64,000 nt of DNA from Udeniomyces pyricola (Eukaryota > Basidiomycota > Tremellomycetes > Cystofilobasidiales > Mrakiaceae), in the NCBI GenBank assembly GCA_039545295.1, contig BCIK01000006.1, forward strand, positions 682,001 to 746,000, in the 5' to 3' direction. The notes under the pieces were generated by a model that was given only the letters and a program-made list of their open reading frames with translations, searched no databases and was not told where the DNA came from. Shown here piece by piece: positions 11,082 to 24,573 of this stretch. Both the position numbers and the translations under genes were made by a program. Position 1 is the first letter of the stretch, and every line of letters begins with the position of its first letter.

Positions 11082-14000
11082 TTATACCCCCCATAACCCT
11101 CTAAAGAACCTCTTCTTCCCACCCGATGATGCCGATGCCTCCGCTGAACCCATCGAGCCCGACGTGTCCTTATCATGATTTGCATCCCTACTCGCGACAC
11201 TCACCACCATGCCATCCATGAGTGCTTGTCCAGTCGATTTGACCTCTAGGGGATCGACCGAACTTCTACTGCATCTCCCGCCTTGACGACGCTCAAGTGG
11301 TTCGATCGACCTATCCCCCTCGCCAAACAGGTGGCCATCTTCGTCTTGGTCGCGCTTTGGCTTGGGAAGGATTGACCCCTCGCTCGTCCCCGCCACTGCA
11401 GATACGGGGATCTTGAGTTTGGGTCGGAATTCGGCTCGCTGGGAAGGCGTCGTTCGGGCTTGAGGGACCCGCTTCTTGGTCGTCGTTGTCGCGGTCGACG
11501 ACGGCGATCTACCCGAGCTCTTTTTTCTTTCCCGTACACTATATGTGCTCGTTGTGGTTGGGATGAAAGTAGAGCTGTGGGCGCTCGCGGATGAGGAAAA
11601 CGAGCAGGAGGAGGAAGGAGAGGAACTCGGTCGAGCGGAGAGATGAGCAAAGTAATCGATCGGCGCTCCATCCATCGCTAGTTGTCGATCTTCATCCGAG
11701 TCCGAATCTCGAGCGGGGTCTGACCAGTCCGGGCCCAGAGAGGAGGAGAGCAGCGAGGGAGTAAGAGGTCTCGAGGAGTAACATGGGGAGTTTGGACGGT
11801 TATGGAAGGGAGGGGTTGGCTTGTTTTGTGAGTCGATTTGTGGATGATAGCGTTCTTTTAGTGTCCCTTCCAAGGCTGCCACATGGAGCTTATCTTGACT
11901 CTTTCGAGTTCGATCCTCGAACTCTTCAGTGAGAGCTATCGAACCCAGCTGATATTTGAGATCCGTAGACTTTGAGAACGAGCGTTGGGTTGCGACGTGC
12001 GCGAGAGCATCAGGCCGTCGAGGCAAGGTCGACGACGATGAATCAGACGGCAACGATGACGAGTTTGGATCAAAAGACGCATCTCGAGCAGCGCGGTCGG
12101 CAAGAGTCAATTTTCGGGAAAGGCTTGGTGTAGAAGTAAGATGGGGGGAAGCGGAAGTCGTAGCCTTGAGAGGAGATGGAGACAGCGCAGAGGAGGACAG
12201 GAAAGTCGGGATGGCGGAAACGGTTTGGGATCGAACCGGTCGTGTGGGTCGACGGGATGGCAGGGGAAGAAAGTCGAGTTTCTTGGAAACGGAGAAAGGG
12301 ATATTATCGGGCGAGGAGGCCAGGTCATTGCTGAATGTTGTGACGAGAAGAAACAAAGACATCAGTCATCACAAGCAACATCACATGCGAAAATGTCGAA
12401 TCGGGATGATCTGGAAGAGCATGAAAAGCCGAATGAAGATGAAAACCTACCATCTCCATTCATCCCCAACCTCTCTCTCTCGACCCTCTTGGACCCTCGA
12501 CCCTTCTTCAACAAGCTCCATGCACGCTGTGATCAGTTCCATCGTTCGACGTTCCTGGTCCGAGAGCGGTGAGGCATCAGGGTCCGTATGTATGGGAGGA
12601 CTGAACGCTTGAGGGTTTCGCAATCGCGCTTTGTCGACAGCCTGGACAATGATGGTGGCGATAGAACTGCGTTACACACAAAGAAGCAGAAACACGAAGA
12701 CGCCGTGGACGACAGTGTATCAAATCAGCTCAGTCAACGGAAGCCACGCTTAGTGAGACGGGGCATTCAGGCATGACGTTCGCAGATGAGGGTTAGACTG
12801 ACGCAAGATCAGAAGCCGAATCTTCGTAAAAAGGTGGGATATGAAGAGCCTCAAGATGAATGGAAGATGGTTGAGCTCTGAGGAATTGTTCGATTGTATG
12901 GACATCGTCGCGTGGTCGCTCTGGCGAAACGGACGGCATGCGAGGGAAGAAAGACGGCATATCTTCTCGACGGGTGACAAACGTGATAAAGTCGGCGACT
13001 TCTTTCTGGCGCTGTGGGTGGAGGAGAAGAAGTTCAAGAGTTTCATGGGCATGTCAGGAAGATATATTGACCCAACGGAGATGAACACACAACAAGAGTG
13101 TGAAGAGTCTTACTGATTTGGCGAACTGATTCACGACGGTAGCCATAGTATCGTTGTCCTTCATTTCCGACAGCTTTCAAGTCAAGGAAGACAAACGTAT
13201 GAGTAAAAGCCACCACAATAGCACCATCCTTGATCGAAAACGAAGACCTTGGCAGTTTAGGGCTTACCCCACCGAATGAAATGGCAGAGATGGCTTTGGC
13301 GACAAGGGTCAACGTTTTCTGCACGCCTGAAGTTGGGATGCCTTGCGTGAGTCGAAACAGGTGCGGGTTAAGAAGAGCCTGGATGAAAAGGTAAAGTGAG
13401 CCAACGCGTCGGGCACTATCAGTATGTCTACACTTTGAAGGAAGTGCTGAGAAGTCAAGATGCAGGTCTAACGGGAGCGAGCAGTCGAAGAAAGAGGGTT
13501 GCCGAGATTGCTCGCCAGCGAACATCAAGCGGGACAGCATGAAACAGGGCCGAAAACGCGTTGCGAATGATGCTAAATATCATAGGTGACCGAACAAATG
13601 AGCTTGGTCAGATCTATAGTCTTGTATCTCGTCAAATATCTGGAAGATCTGCAACGAAGAAGAACTTACATGGGCACCCTTCCCCTCGCTGCATATATGC
13701 TGTCCCACGCCATGGTCAGTAGCTCTGTCAACTCCTTCTGCCTTCGTTCCAGCCCTTTCTTCTGTTTATCCGAAGACTTGGCGATGTCTGCTCGGACATC
13801 GATCTCAATCCCTTCAGAAATGATCTTGTAGACGACTCCAGATAGGGCTTTGGTGAGGAAGTCCGAGGTCGAGACGAGGTAATCTTTCATCAGGGCATCG
13901 AGAGACTGAACCGATGATGTACAAAGAAAGAAACCAGACGCAGATAAGTTGGTTGAGGTATGCGGCAAGATAAACAGAGCAGCTGCAGCAACCAGGCATC

Positions 14001-16017
14001 GGTATCACCTTTGTCAAAAGCGTCGAGGACCGAAAAAGCAACTCAGGTGCGAGATTCTCTCTCGCAATTAAAATCGTGATGTATTGTTTCAATCCGTCCT
14101 GCTCCCGAGCCAGCGCTGCTCGGATCAGACTCTTTGAAAGGGCATCCTGGTTGGCGTCCTTCCAGAGCGCGGCAGAGACGGGAAGATCGGTAAGAAGCTG
14201 CGAAGAGGGAGTGAACCAAAGGACAGAGATGAATGGTAGTTCAGGACCACATTTGTGGGACAATACATGTCCGTTGCGGTTTATGAAAGCGACATACTGA
14301 AGAGATACGGTCGTAGCGTCGGCGCAGAAAAGTGACTTGCTCCGTAGCGACAATCTTGAGCTAATCCAACCCGCACGAAACCAAACATCAGTCACATGTC
14401 ATTTCTCTTGTTCGCAGTCATCGATCCGAGTGCAATTGGCGTGTAACTCACTCTCAACTCGCCCGTTAGTTTCCGTTTATCTTGCAGCAGCGGAAACCAT
14501 CCCTCCGTCGTTCCCCCGCCTATCATGCAGGAGAGAGAACGATCCAGCTCTCCTACCACGACTGGCTTGCTCAATCCTTTCCTCTCCCGCCAAAGCACCA
14601 CCCGAATGGGTTCCAACTGCTCTCCCGTCCCAAAAGTGTCGAAATAAAACTCCTCAGAAAAGTATGGGCAAGCCTCTTTGCGTCGGGAGGAGGTCCTCCC
14701 GACTGTCTGCGTGCCCATCCTGAGCTCGACAAAGGTCGTTGGGCGTTCCTCCGGGTCAACTGGCGGGAATGTGCGGGAAGTTGGCGTGCTGAGGGGGGAT
14801 GGATGAGCGGATGTGGCGAAAGATGGGCTCGGAGATCGGGGGAAGAAAGGAGAAGAGATCAGAGTTGGAGTAGGAAGGGCGAGAGCCGAGGTCGAAATTG
14901 ACGACGACAGTGGCGACGTTTGGAGATGACGAGCTTCACAAACCGTGATCGCGAGTTTGCGCTTCAGTCGATAGGTTGGGCTTGGGGTAGGCTCGAATGT
15001 AGACTGTCCGCTAGGGATCATGATGTGCTGCATGAGAGCGAACCAAGTTCTCTGGGCTGCTGAGCTAGGAAACTCCAGGTAGAGATGATGAGGTTGTAAG
15101 TGCTCGTAGCGGGCCGTGACGACAGAGGGCGGAGTAGAGCTGGCAGCCGAGAAGGTTGGGGATGAAGAAGTAGGTCGCTTTCGTGGCTTAGGCGAGACCC
15201 GAGGAGATGAGGATGATGTACGCCGGCTAGTGTGCCGAGATGGATCGAGGAAGCTGAACGCTTCCGCAAGGGGAGATATGGGTGAATTTGACTCGGCGTT
15301 GTCGGTAGGGTACATCTGTACAACAGAGGGAATTGTCTGGAGCCTGATATATACGACATTTGACAAGCCAAACACAGAGCGATCGACCATGTAGGCTTGG
15401 TTGTCACGGATACATCCCAATTTGGCCGAGTACACGAGCTTGCCCGTCTGATGACAGGAAGATTCGAAAAGTAGCGCGAGGGAGAGTAAGTTTATCACCG
15501 TCCACCCACATGATCGAGAGCGAAGACCAAGACTTACAGAGGGTGAGTAGACGTGCATCTGCTCAGGTGTAGCCTCGAAGACCCTCAACTCAACTTGACG
15601 CAACCGATCCTGATGAGACTTGATCTGAAAATCGAGGAATCCTTCGCTGGTGCTCTTGGTGTTACTCCTTCCCCCTGTCCAGCGATCTTCGAGGCCCGAG
15701 TCCCTCTTGGCCGTCTGGATTTAGGCACGTCACCAATTCAGAACAAGTCGTGAACAGTGCGTCAGTATAGGCAGTTTGACCATGTGCTTCATAGCTGGCT
15801 AGACTGGGCTGACGTCACAGGTCGAAGAGGATTTGGTCGCACGGTCCCTACGTACACTACGCGTGGATGTGACTGAAGGAGCTGCGAGTTCGTTGACGAC
15901 CACACTCATGTAGGCCGAAGACGGTGGCGAGATTGAGCTCATGTTCTGAGGGACGGGACAAGCTAGAAGAGAAGGCGAGGGAGCGAGTGGAAGAGGCGAT
16001 TCCGTACGCTCCGACAT
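11082..16017 (-). CDS. Ras-family GTPase-activating protein (PH-C2-RasGAP)
   Basis: Twelve exons join in phase to about 1255 residues: 16017-15856, 15714-15538, 15447-14452, ~14360-14298, 14197-14009, 13905-13670, 13572-13473, 13378-13268, 13173-13114, 13011-12803, 12666-12451, 12330-11082. A split PH-like region (EGFLDFQIKSHQ, TGKLVYSAKLG, RTWFALMQHI) is followed by a C2 domain (LKRKLAITVCEARHLQ, TFVELRMGTQTVGRTS, PYFSEEFYFD). The RasGAP domain keeps the arginine-finger context (PELLFRSSTLLTKSLDALM) and the FLR signature (ATLFLRLLAPALLNPHLF). The long C-terminal tail is Ser-rich and disordered. This layout resembles SynGAP and fungal BUD2-type GAPs, which switch off Ras or Rsr1 at the plasma membrane. 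The target GTPase here is inference. The catalytic arginine is present, so activity is expected. It is divergent from tricalbin. Confidence 0.88.
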
Positions 16018-16400
16018 GGTTGTCGCGATAATCGGATAAGAAGGGGAACAAGGATGAGCCGGAATGGAGTGAGAAGGCGTCGGAGGAGAGCGAAAGACTG
16101 ATGAGGACTTTGCCGCTTGCAAAGCAGCTTCGCTGGAAGAAGAGACTCTGGATGGTGGTCAGAAGAGAAGATCCGCCGAGTGTTGATACGGTCAGTGGGC
16201 TATGATTGATCAGAGCCGGGGCCAGGCGAGGGGTCCGTGCGATGAAGGATGGAGTCGGTGCATGGTGACTGGAAGGAGAGTAGAGCGATGATGTTGATTA
16301 TTCGATTGAGGGCGGCGATGAAAGCGGCGGCCGATTGTTTCCCTTTGATCGTTCATGAGAGAAAGAGAGAAAGAGGGCACCTGCCAATTTAATATCGCGA

Positions 16401-16436
<36 letters not shown>

Positions 16437-17056
16437 AGGCACGCATCTTTCTCTGTTCTTTCGCTCTTTGCAGTCTTTGTGTCATGTGTAGTCAACATCG
16501 CCACGCTCATTTGTTTACGCATCGGATATACATGCCGTGGCATGACTTGCGTCAAGTGTTAATCGACAAGCTTGATTGTTCCTTCTTGCGAGCTGCAGGC
16601 CCGATCTTGCATAGTGCATAACTGCCATGATGACGTCAGGTTTCCATCGACATGATGATTGTGATGCCCGACAAGCGGACGTTGATCTGTACTGGCTAGC
16701 AGAGTAGAGGAAAGAAGATTTGAGGACAGTGAAACGGAATGCGATTGTATAGATTGGGATGATGGGCTGTTGGATGATGGATGAGAAGAAAACGTACGTA
16801 TAACAATATATATATGTGTAGATAGATCATCATGATGGAAACAACGTCATCGACGATGATCGAGGCCTTGCGGCATTCGTTGGGCAAGTGAGTTTGCAGC
16901 TGGAGTGCTCCGTCCGACTCGTCTCCCTTTCGCTCTTAATCGATAATCGCCCATCAATCTCCCTCTCCTCCTTCTCGTCCCCCTCCCACCCTCTTCCCAG
17001 TCAGCCCTTGGACGTGCTCTCACGCTCAACGCTGAACGCTCCCAAAAATTCCCACC
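16018..17056. promoter_or_regulatory. Divergent promoter region, RasGAP / tricalbin
   Basis: About 1 kb between two divergent start codons. It contains a (TA)n microsatellite and a second short TA patch near 16806-16818. C/T-rich sequence before the tricalbin ATG (about 16920-17000) resembles a fungal core promoter or transcription start zone. Small ORFs here are low-complexity and not supported. Confidence 0.5.
16403..16432. repeat. (TA)n microsatellite
   Basis: An uninterrupted TA dinucleotide run of about 14 units, in the intergenic space between the RasGAP and tricalbin genes. Likely length-variable between strains. Confidence 0.95.
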
Positions 17057-20000
17057 ATGGCGAGCTATCAACTCGCGCCTCCTCTCGAGCTGCCCACCGG
17101 TCCCGCCACGTAAGCAAAACACACCCCACGCGTCATCCGTTCCTCCTCATGCTCCGTATAATGTCACACGCCTGACATCTCCTTCTTTTCCATCTTGTCT
17201 CGATTGACCGTCACTATCAATGACCTCGTACCCTGTCTCCAGCTCATCTGCCTCTTCCATCTCGACCGGGTCGTCCTCTACCAATCACCCCTCGTCACCT
17301 ACAGCGAGCACCTTCCGACCGCCTACGCCCGAATACCCTCGACCCCGGGACTCAATCGCAACATCCAACGCACCTACGCTCATCCACGATGAACCCGCCA
17401 AGGTAGAGCTCACTTCGACTCGACACGAGGAGGTTCATGTCGTCCCAGTCGTACAGGCACCGCCCATTGCCCATTACGAAGCCCCAATCCAGGCTCATCG
17501 CGCCGAGCCGACAGTCACGGATGCACAGCCTTCTCATCCCCCTCCTGCTTCCGCCACAGGTGCTACCCACAGCACCTCAGCTGCCTCGCAGCAGCAGCAG
17601 TCTCGTGAGACGATCGGCAGATCTGCCAATGCTTATGGACAAGGGTACGCTTTCTCTTCATATGTATCGCATCCTCGTGGAGACGTCATTCGCAGTATCT
17701 ATTACTCACAGATCAGTGCTGTGCTCACCCCTAATGATCTGCAGATACAGCGTCGCTCGGCCTGTTCCGACCATTCAACGATATATGGCTGAGAAGGCGA
17801 TCCATCACAAAGACAATGATGGAGGAGAACTCGACGATGATGAAGTTGAGCGTGTCAAGTCGGAGCAGGTCGCCCGAGAGGAGGCCGAGGCAGGCGAGGA
17901 CAAAGGCGAGGTCATGGACAGGATGAAGGGCAACAAAGGCAAGCCGACTGAGCAGGTACGTACACTGCTGCAGCTCTTTACAGATCACCACATATAGTAC
18001 CGTATGATGGCTGATTTTCTTGCCGGTTCGACTGATCTGCTACAGGCCAAGAAGCGAGAAGGAGAGCACACCGTCAAGGATCCTACGACCGGTCGACCTG
18101 TAACCATCAAGGACGCCGAGTTCGATGGTTAGTCCTCGCACTACTGCTGTCATCGATTATCCGCCCCATGTACTGTCCGTATATATGAGCTGACTTCTTA
18201 TCTGTATACCATCAGACTACCCTCCTCCCGACAAGTACAGCTCTCTGAACCCGGCCCCGCCCCACTCCAAGGTTCATCACACCTTGATCGGCCCCAATCC
18301 GGCCCGACCGACCAATATCTCTCTTCAACCCTTCCCACCTGCCAAATCACCCACGATGGACCTCATTACTCTGTCACTTCGAAGGCTGGCGTTGTTTTCT
18401 ATCTTTGCCTCGTTCCTCATCTGGGTACTCGTTGCCTTCAGCAACGGTTGGTTTGCCTTCATCGTCCGAACCACCGTGCTTGGCGCCGTTGGTTACGGTG
18501 GAGCTTTCTTCGCTTGGGGAGCCGAGCGCAGATTGGACAAGGAAATGGAGCGAGTTCGACTCGAAATGCATCGAGAGCGAGGCGAGAAGTTCTCACCTCC
18601 CATGCCTGAGAGTGTTGAGTGGCTTAACAGCTTGATCGGTACCTTCTGGGGACTCGTGAACCCGGACATGTTCATCTCAACCGGTCAGTTTCTCGTTAGT
18701 GCCTAGCTTGTCCAGCAGCGTATGCCCATCCTAATCGGATCTCTTTTGCGTTCTCTTGCTTGCGTCTTTCCAGCCGACATGATCGAAGACATCATGCAAC
18801 AGTCTCTTCCCGGCTTCGTCGACGCCGTCCGAATTTCCGACCTCGGCCAGGGTGTCAATCCCTTCCGCATCGTTTCAATGAGAGGTTTGCCCGACAAGCC
18901 GACCGACAAAAAGTAAGCCTCGTCGTGTGCTATGGAGTCGAATAAGATCCTGATTTGGCACGATGCTAAACGTGAATCATTGCATTGCTCGCTCGGTCCA
19001 TCGTTGTATCAGATATCCCCGCGAAGAATGGATCAACCAGGGCAAACCTCCCCCTAAGACGCCTGCTGAGCGAAATGTGGATCCTAGCAAGAACAACGCT
19101 CCCGATCTTGATCAGACCGGAGACTACGTCAACATCGAAGTCGCTTTCGCCTACGCTGCCCAGCCCGGCCAGAGCGAGCAGCTGCGATCCAAGAACATTC
19201 ACTTGCTCATCGAGTTCTTCCTCGGTGTACGTTGTTTCATCATTTCTGTTGTACTGTGTTGCATCCAACTTCCCTCGGCTGACCAGTCATTCTGCATTTT
19301 TTTTCTTCTTATCTGCCCGATTCTCAGGTCTACGACTGGCTTCACATTCCAATCCCCCTTTGGGTTCAGATCGAGTCCATCGTTGGAACCGTCCGCCTTC
19401 GTCTTCAATTCATCCCGGAGTTCCCCTATGTCAGGAACGTGACCTTCACTTTCGTACGTAGCTCTGCATCTTCCCCTATGGCGACTATCTCCAGTTGACT
19501 CGAACCTGATCACCTGTCTTCGCGGTTCTCTTCTGTAGATGGGCGTTCCCGCCGTTGAGGTTTCCGTCATTCCTATGTCTAAGGCTCTGCCCAACATCCT
19601 CGACTTGCCTTTTGTCTCCAGCTTTGTCAAGATGGCCATTGCCGCCGGTGTACGTCCTCAGTTCATCGGCTACGCTTGCTGGCTGCAAAGATGCGGTTAT
19701 TCTGATCACCTTGTTCTACTCGCCTCGTTTGACATTCATAGACCGCCGAATTCGTTGCGCCCAAGTCCATGACGATTAACCTTCAAGAGATGCTGTCTGG
19801 AGCTGCCATTGGAGGTAAGAATCATGTCTAGCATTTCGATCGCGAACTGAGTTGTCATGCTGATGCTATCTGGTTGCATCCCTTTCTCCCTGCCGAAGAT
19901 ACCCAAGCCGTTGGAGTGTTCATTATCACCATCCACTACGGAGAAGACCTGTCCGTTCAGGATACCAATACTTCTGACCCGTACATCGTTCTTGCCTACG

Positions 20001-23000
20001 CCAAGTTTGGCAAGCCTCTCTACTCGACCAGGTGCGTTGATCTCTCTGTTGCTCGATCATGAAGACTATCAGTCAATGCTGAACCTAACCTGAACCCTTG
20101 ACTCCGTCTCTTTTCCCTCTAATGTGCTCCTTTCCCTTCCAGGATCATTCTCGAGGACCTCAACCCTGTCTTTGAAGAAACCTGCGCATTGCTCTTGACT
20201 CAAGACGAAGTTAAGAGCGAAGAAGCTCTCAGTGTCATGCTTTGGGATTCGGATGCCCGAACTAGCGATGACCTTATCGGTCGTGTCAAGGTTGATGTCA
20301 AAGAGCTCATGCGAGAACCCAACAAAATGCATCGACGAGCCGACAGCCTCATGGGCTTCGAGGACGCTAACTCCATGCAAGGTGCGCGTTTTACGACTTT
20401 TTTTTTGTATGTTTGCAAGCTGATTTTGGCCGCGAAACTCACGTCATCCATGGCATCCTTGCCTCGGTTCTTTCCGCCCGCCAAATCAACAGGCAAGCTC
20501 CATTGGAGTGTCGGTTACTTTGAGAAGGCGCCCCTTCGCAAAGAGCTCGAGCTGCCCGATCCCAACCCGACAACAACACCGACCAAGACTGCACCCGAGA
20601 TGGAGATGCGCCCCGGAGACCAAGGACCCAACCCGGCCGCCAAAGATGGACCTCCACCTGCTCCGGATCCCACAAGGACTCCCCCCGACCCCCGATGGAA
20701 GTCGGGTATCCTTTCAGGTGAGGCTGACTTATCCATGACTTACAAACAGAGATGGTGTGTATACTCATTTCCGCTCTGTTTCGCCTGAATCCCTCAGTCG
20801 TTATTCACCAGGTCAACAACCTCGAGCGGGCCAACCTTAAGGGTACGACCGGAAAGAACCGAGAAGGTGCTCAAGGACAGGATACCGACGTCAGTATATT
20901 CTTAATGTTGCATTCGTTACCTTTCTCCGTATAGGCTCGGTGTGGCGCCGCGCTGATCGTCGCTCTTATCATCCGTCATGTTTGCGCTTGCTCCAGGATC
21001 CTTCTGAGCAAGCCGGTAACTTGCCCAGTGCTTACTGCGAGCTGATCATCAACGATGATCTTTGCTACAAGACGTGAGTGTTCTGCCATTGTTACGCTCG
21101 ACTTTTGCGCGGTACGTCCGGCATCTCCTTGTGCTCCCTGCTAACGCGACATGTCTGTTTCTGCCACGTGCCCTTCAGTCGAGTCAAGCAATACACGTAC
21201 GTCTTGACTCTTTATCTTTTGGGTCTAGTCCCCCCGCCCCCTCCTTGCCCCCCTTGACCTGTCCCAAACTGACCGGACTAACTTGTTTTCTCATCTACTC
21301 AAAGCTCAATGCCTTTCTTCGAGGCCGGTACCGAAAAGTTCATTCGAGACTGGGAGAACACCGTCGTCCGTGTTGTTGTTCGAGACTCGGCTTTGCGAGA
21401 GAAGGACCCCATCCTTGGTATCGTCAACTTGCCGCTCAAGAAGCTCTTTGCCGAGTCAAGCGAGGTTTCGCGTCTCTTCGCCGTGCGTTGCGTCTGCTTG
21501 TTTGGGTGAAAGCTAGGAAGCGTCCCGCAGCTGTCCTAATGCTAACTTGGTTTGGTCTCTGCCTTTCTTTCGAATCATGTCCAGATGGAGGAGGGTATCG
21601 GATTCGGTCGCGTCAACATCTCATTGCTCTTCAAGGTGCGTCTCAGAGTCTCATCATGGTTCTTGCGCTTGCCTTGAACAGATCAATAATGGCTGATCTG
21701 TCTTCTTTTCATTTGTGTGTCATATGAACAGCCTGTCATGACAGACCTTCCTCCCAACCTACTTGGATGGGATACCGGAACTGGTGCGGTCACTTGATGC
21801 CCCCTTTCTGCTCGTAGTCGCATCACGACTCAAACGGCTAACATTTGCTCCCTTTTTGTGCGCTTTCTCATCCATGTCACGCAATCACCCAGTCGAAATC
21901 CTTGCGCCTATTCGCATCGACATCAACGAAGGTCACTCCGAAGTCATCGACGACTTCAAGACGCTCATCGTCACCACCTCGGATTCGACCGAGAAGCTCG
22001 GGAAGAAGGCCGCCCATGTCAATGGATCCCACGCCGAATGGGAGATCGAAAAGATGCGTCTGCCCGTGTACTCAAGGTTCCAGTCCGTCCTTACGTTTGA
22101 GCTTCAAGGGAAAGCCGTCTTGGGATTGATCGGATCAGAGGCCAAGGCGATCGCGGTCCTTTGGTTGCAAGAACTGGTCGATGATGAGGTCAGTGCATCA
22201 GAGTTTCATGATTTCGTCGTGATTTTTTCTTTTTCTTTCGGTCGCTCCCATCTCTCAGATCCTTATGGCTTTCGAAGCTGACCCATAATTGTTTCTTTCT
22301 TATCTTCCTCACCGATTGCTCTCTTCTACTTGACAATACGATCAGGAGCGTGAAGTTCGTATTCCCGTCATTATCGGCGAAAACCTCAAGGTCCTCAGGC
22401 AAAACGTATGTCATGTCCTTCTAATCTGGTCTTGTTCTGTCGTTCTTAATTTACTCCCAACGAGACCGCGAAACTTAATCTTCTTCTCTTTCTTCTTCAT
22501 CTCATCCGCTTTATGATCACTCATCCAGTACCTTAATGAGTTCACCCGTGCGACGCACAAGTACGAGATCGTCGGCTGGCTGACAACGCGCGTCCGACTC
22601 GATGCGGGTCTCGATGCCGATCACGAGGATCACAGCGACGCCCAGGCTCGAAAGCACGCGTTTGAGACTTAGTCAGTTTCCCTCATCCTCTCTCACACAC
22701 CTCGGTCTTTTGTTGCTGGTGTGCATCCATTCGGCTTGGTCTTGCCTTCCTCTTCGTCTTCAGAAACTGACTCATTTTCTCTCCTTTTCTTCAATAATCT
22801 GTAGCGACCACATCGAAGGCGAAGCCGAGGTAGCCGTCAAGATCAGCCACTTCAACGACGATGGCGTGATTGACAAGCAGGAAGCCAAAGAGATGAAGAA
22901 GGCCGAAAAGCGACAGGAACACAATCGACACCGAGGCGTCTCCCAGTTCAAGCCGTACCGCTCGCTGGTTTGGATGAAGGAGGGTGTCAAGAACCGGTTG

Positions 23001-23057
23001 AAACCGAGCCATAAGTCGAGCAAGCAGGAGCCGGCTGTGACGAGTGAGGCGGGTTAA
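17057..23057 (+). CDS. Tricalbin (SMP- and C2-domain ER-plasma membrane tether)
   Basis: A 23-exon model joins in phase to about 1231 residues. The start ATG 17057 has a CACCATGG context. Exons include 17057-17109, 17243-17644, 17745-17955, 18216-18683, 20143-20381, 21179-21196 (18 nt), 21893-22188 and 22805-23057. A disordered N-terminus precedes a charged segment, a membrane hairpin (LALFSIFASFLIWVLVAF and VLGAVGYGGAFFAW), and an SMP lipid-transfer domain (about PESVEWLNSLIGTFWGLVNP to the DLPFVSSFVKMAIAAG region). At least three C2-like domains follow. The first has the calcium-type pattern (DTNTSDPYIVLAY, NPVFEETCALLL, LWDSDARTSDDLIG). Tricalbins hold cortical ER to the plasma membrane and move lipids. 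The C-terminus is basic. It is convergent with the unknown mitochondrial-type gene. Confidence 0.95.
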
Positions 23058-24573
23058 ACAAAAAAAAGCTGCAGAGGCGACCAACGAAGGGTTGGGACGT
23101 TGTTGAAGGGGAGAGAGCGCAAGCGCCGGGTTGGAGAGTCCTTATCCCTTTTCTTCCCTCGCTTTTAATTTCTCCCTTTCTCATCGTTTCTTACGCTTGG
23201 TGCTCTCCTACGTAATTTTTTTACTTCTTCCCTTGGCTTTTCAGGTCTCTCGTGTCCTTTTCTTCTATGTTCTCTCTCCTCTAGTCTTCCCTTTTTTTCT
23301 GCCTGTTTCCGTCTCGCCATTGGCCATCCAACAAACACGACGCATCCACTCATACTTATACACGACCTCTTCCTATCCTACCTTCTCCGGTCTTTCTAGT
23401 AGTAGTAGTAGTAGTACGTGTAGTACATAGTCCTCCCCTTCCTCCCTTGCCTCCCTCCAAATTTCCTCTTTTCTTTTCCTCCGCGGTGTATCTCTTGTGT
23501 TTTCCCCCTTTTCTCTCTTCTCCTTTTTCTTCCCCCCCCCCCCCCNCCCNNTCCAATCCGGTCCGGCCTTGACTTCCCTTCCTCTTTTTTGGGTGTCTTC
23601 CTTTTTTATTAAGCCTGATTCTCTCTTGTGTAGCTCAACCACCCCCTCGACCGTTTGATTGATGGACTTCTTCGCTAGTACGACGTATCTTATCATGTCA
23701 AGGTAACTTGCTTAGCTTAGCTTTATTCGTTCCGTCGGCAAGCTGGCGCAGGATTCCGATGACGTGACTTGTTGAGATCTTTCCAATCGAACCCCCTTAT
23801 CGATTCGCTCTCTTGAATCGACCTTGCGTGATCAAAGGAAAAATCCCAACATCATGTCAGAGGGTACGTACCCATTAAGGCGCGCAGAAAAAAAAAAAAG
23901 AAAGAAAGACGAAGAAAGAGACATGGACATCATTTTAATTACTCGAAGGAGACTGAAGTTAGAGTACCTGAAACAGACTGTGAAGGTATAAGAGAGAGAG
24001 CCAGAGAGCTCGACTGGCCGATACAAAATCTCAGGGAAAGAGAAAGAAGAGAGAAAAAAGGAAAAGAGAGAGAGAGAGAGAGGAAAATTGAAAGAAGAGA
24101 AGAAAAAAAAAACGGACAATGACGATAACGATAACTATGTCGACAATGACAATGACAATAACAACGGAAAAGAAAATTCCCTAGAGATTATTCGAGGGAG
24201 AAACCGAGAAGAAAAAAGTACAGGGAAGTGTTTCGGCTCATAATTTGGAGTAGGTACAGGGGGGACAAGGAAGAAGGGAGGAGGGGGGGGGAGTTCCAAT
24301 TAACTATGATACTGGGACAGATCAGTTACCGTCATACCAATGCTCGCGGGTGCGGGGAAGAACGAGGTAAAAAAGCAGAAAGTAGAGAGATGGGGCGACA
24401 CGCCTTGAAAACGACAACGACTAAAAAAAATAGGATCATGGCAAGTCCCCCCCCCCCTCCTTCGCCATAGATCTATTTGGAACAAGTTTGAGCCCGACCC
24501 AGCATCACGCCATCACATAGGATATTCCCGGTTGACCTTTTAGAGGAGAATCCAAGTAGTGGCTTCTCCTTTT
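23058..24573. other. Convergent intergenic region, pyrimidine block then purine block
   Basis: About 1.5 kb between the ends of tricalbin and the next minus-strand gene. The left part (about 23140-23660) is C/T-rich with a TAG trinucleotide run near 23397-23416 and three unknown bases beside a poly-C run (about 23535-23551). The right part (about 23888-24290) is A/G-rich, so C/T-rich on the minus strand. Both blocks are therefore pyrimidine-rich in the sense of their own gene and likely are 3' UTRs. No coding exon is supported. Confidence 0.6.
23397..23416. repeat. (TAG)n trinucleotide run
   Basis: About six TAG units in the 3' flank of tricalbin. Simple sequence repeat with no evident function. 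Confidence 0.85.

Noticed and set aside
16298..16621. Small ORFs across the TA repeat (encoding IYIYIY)
   Set aside because: Direct translation of a microsatellite on both strands; no coding support.
23888..24290. Lys/Arg- or Phe/Ser-rich ORFs in the purine-rich block
   Set aside because: Frames are open because of the biased base composition. No splice continuation or conserved motif; more likely a 3' UTR.
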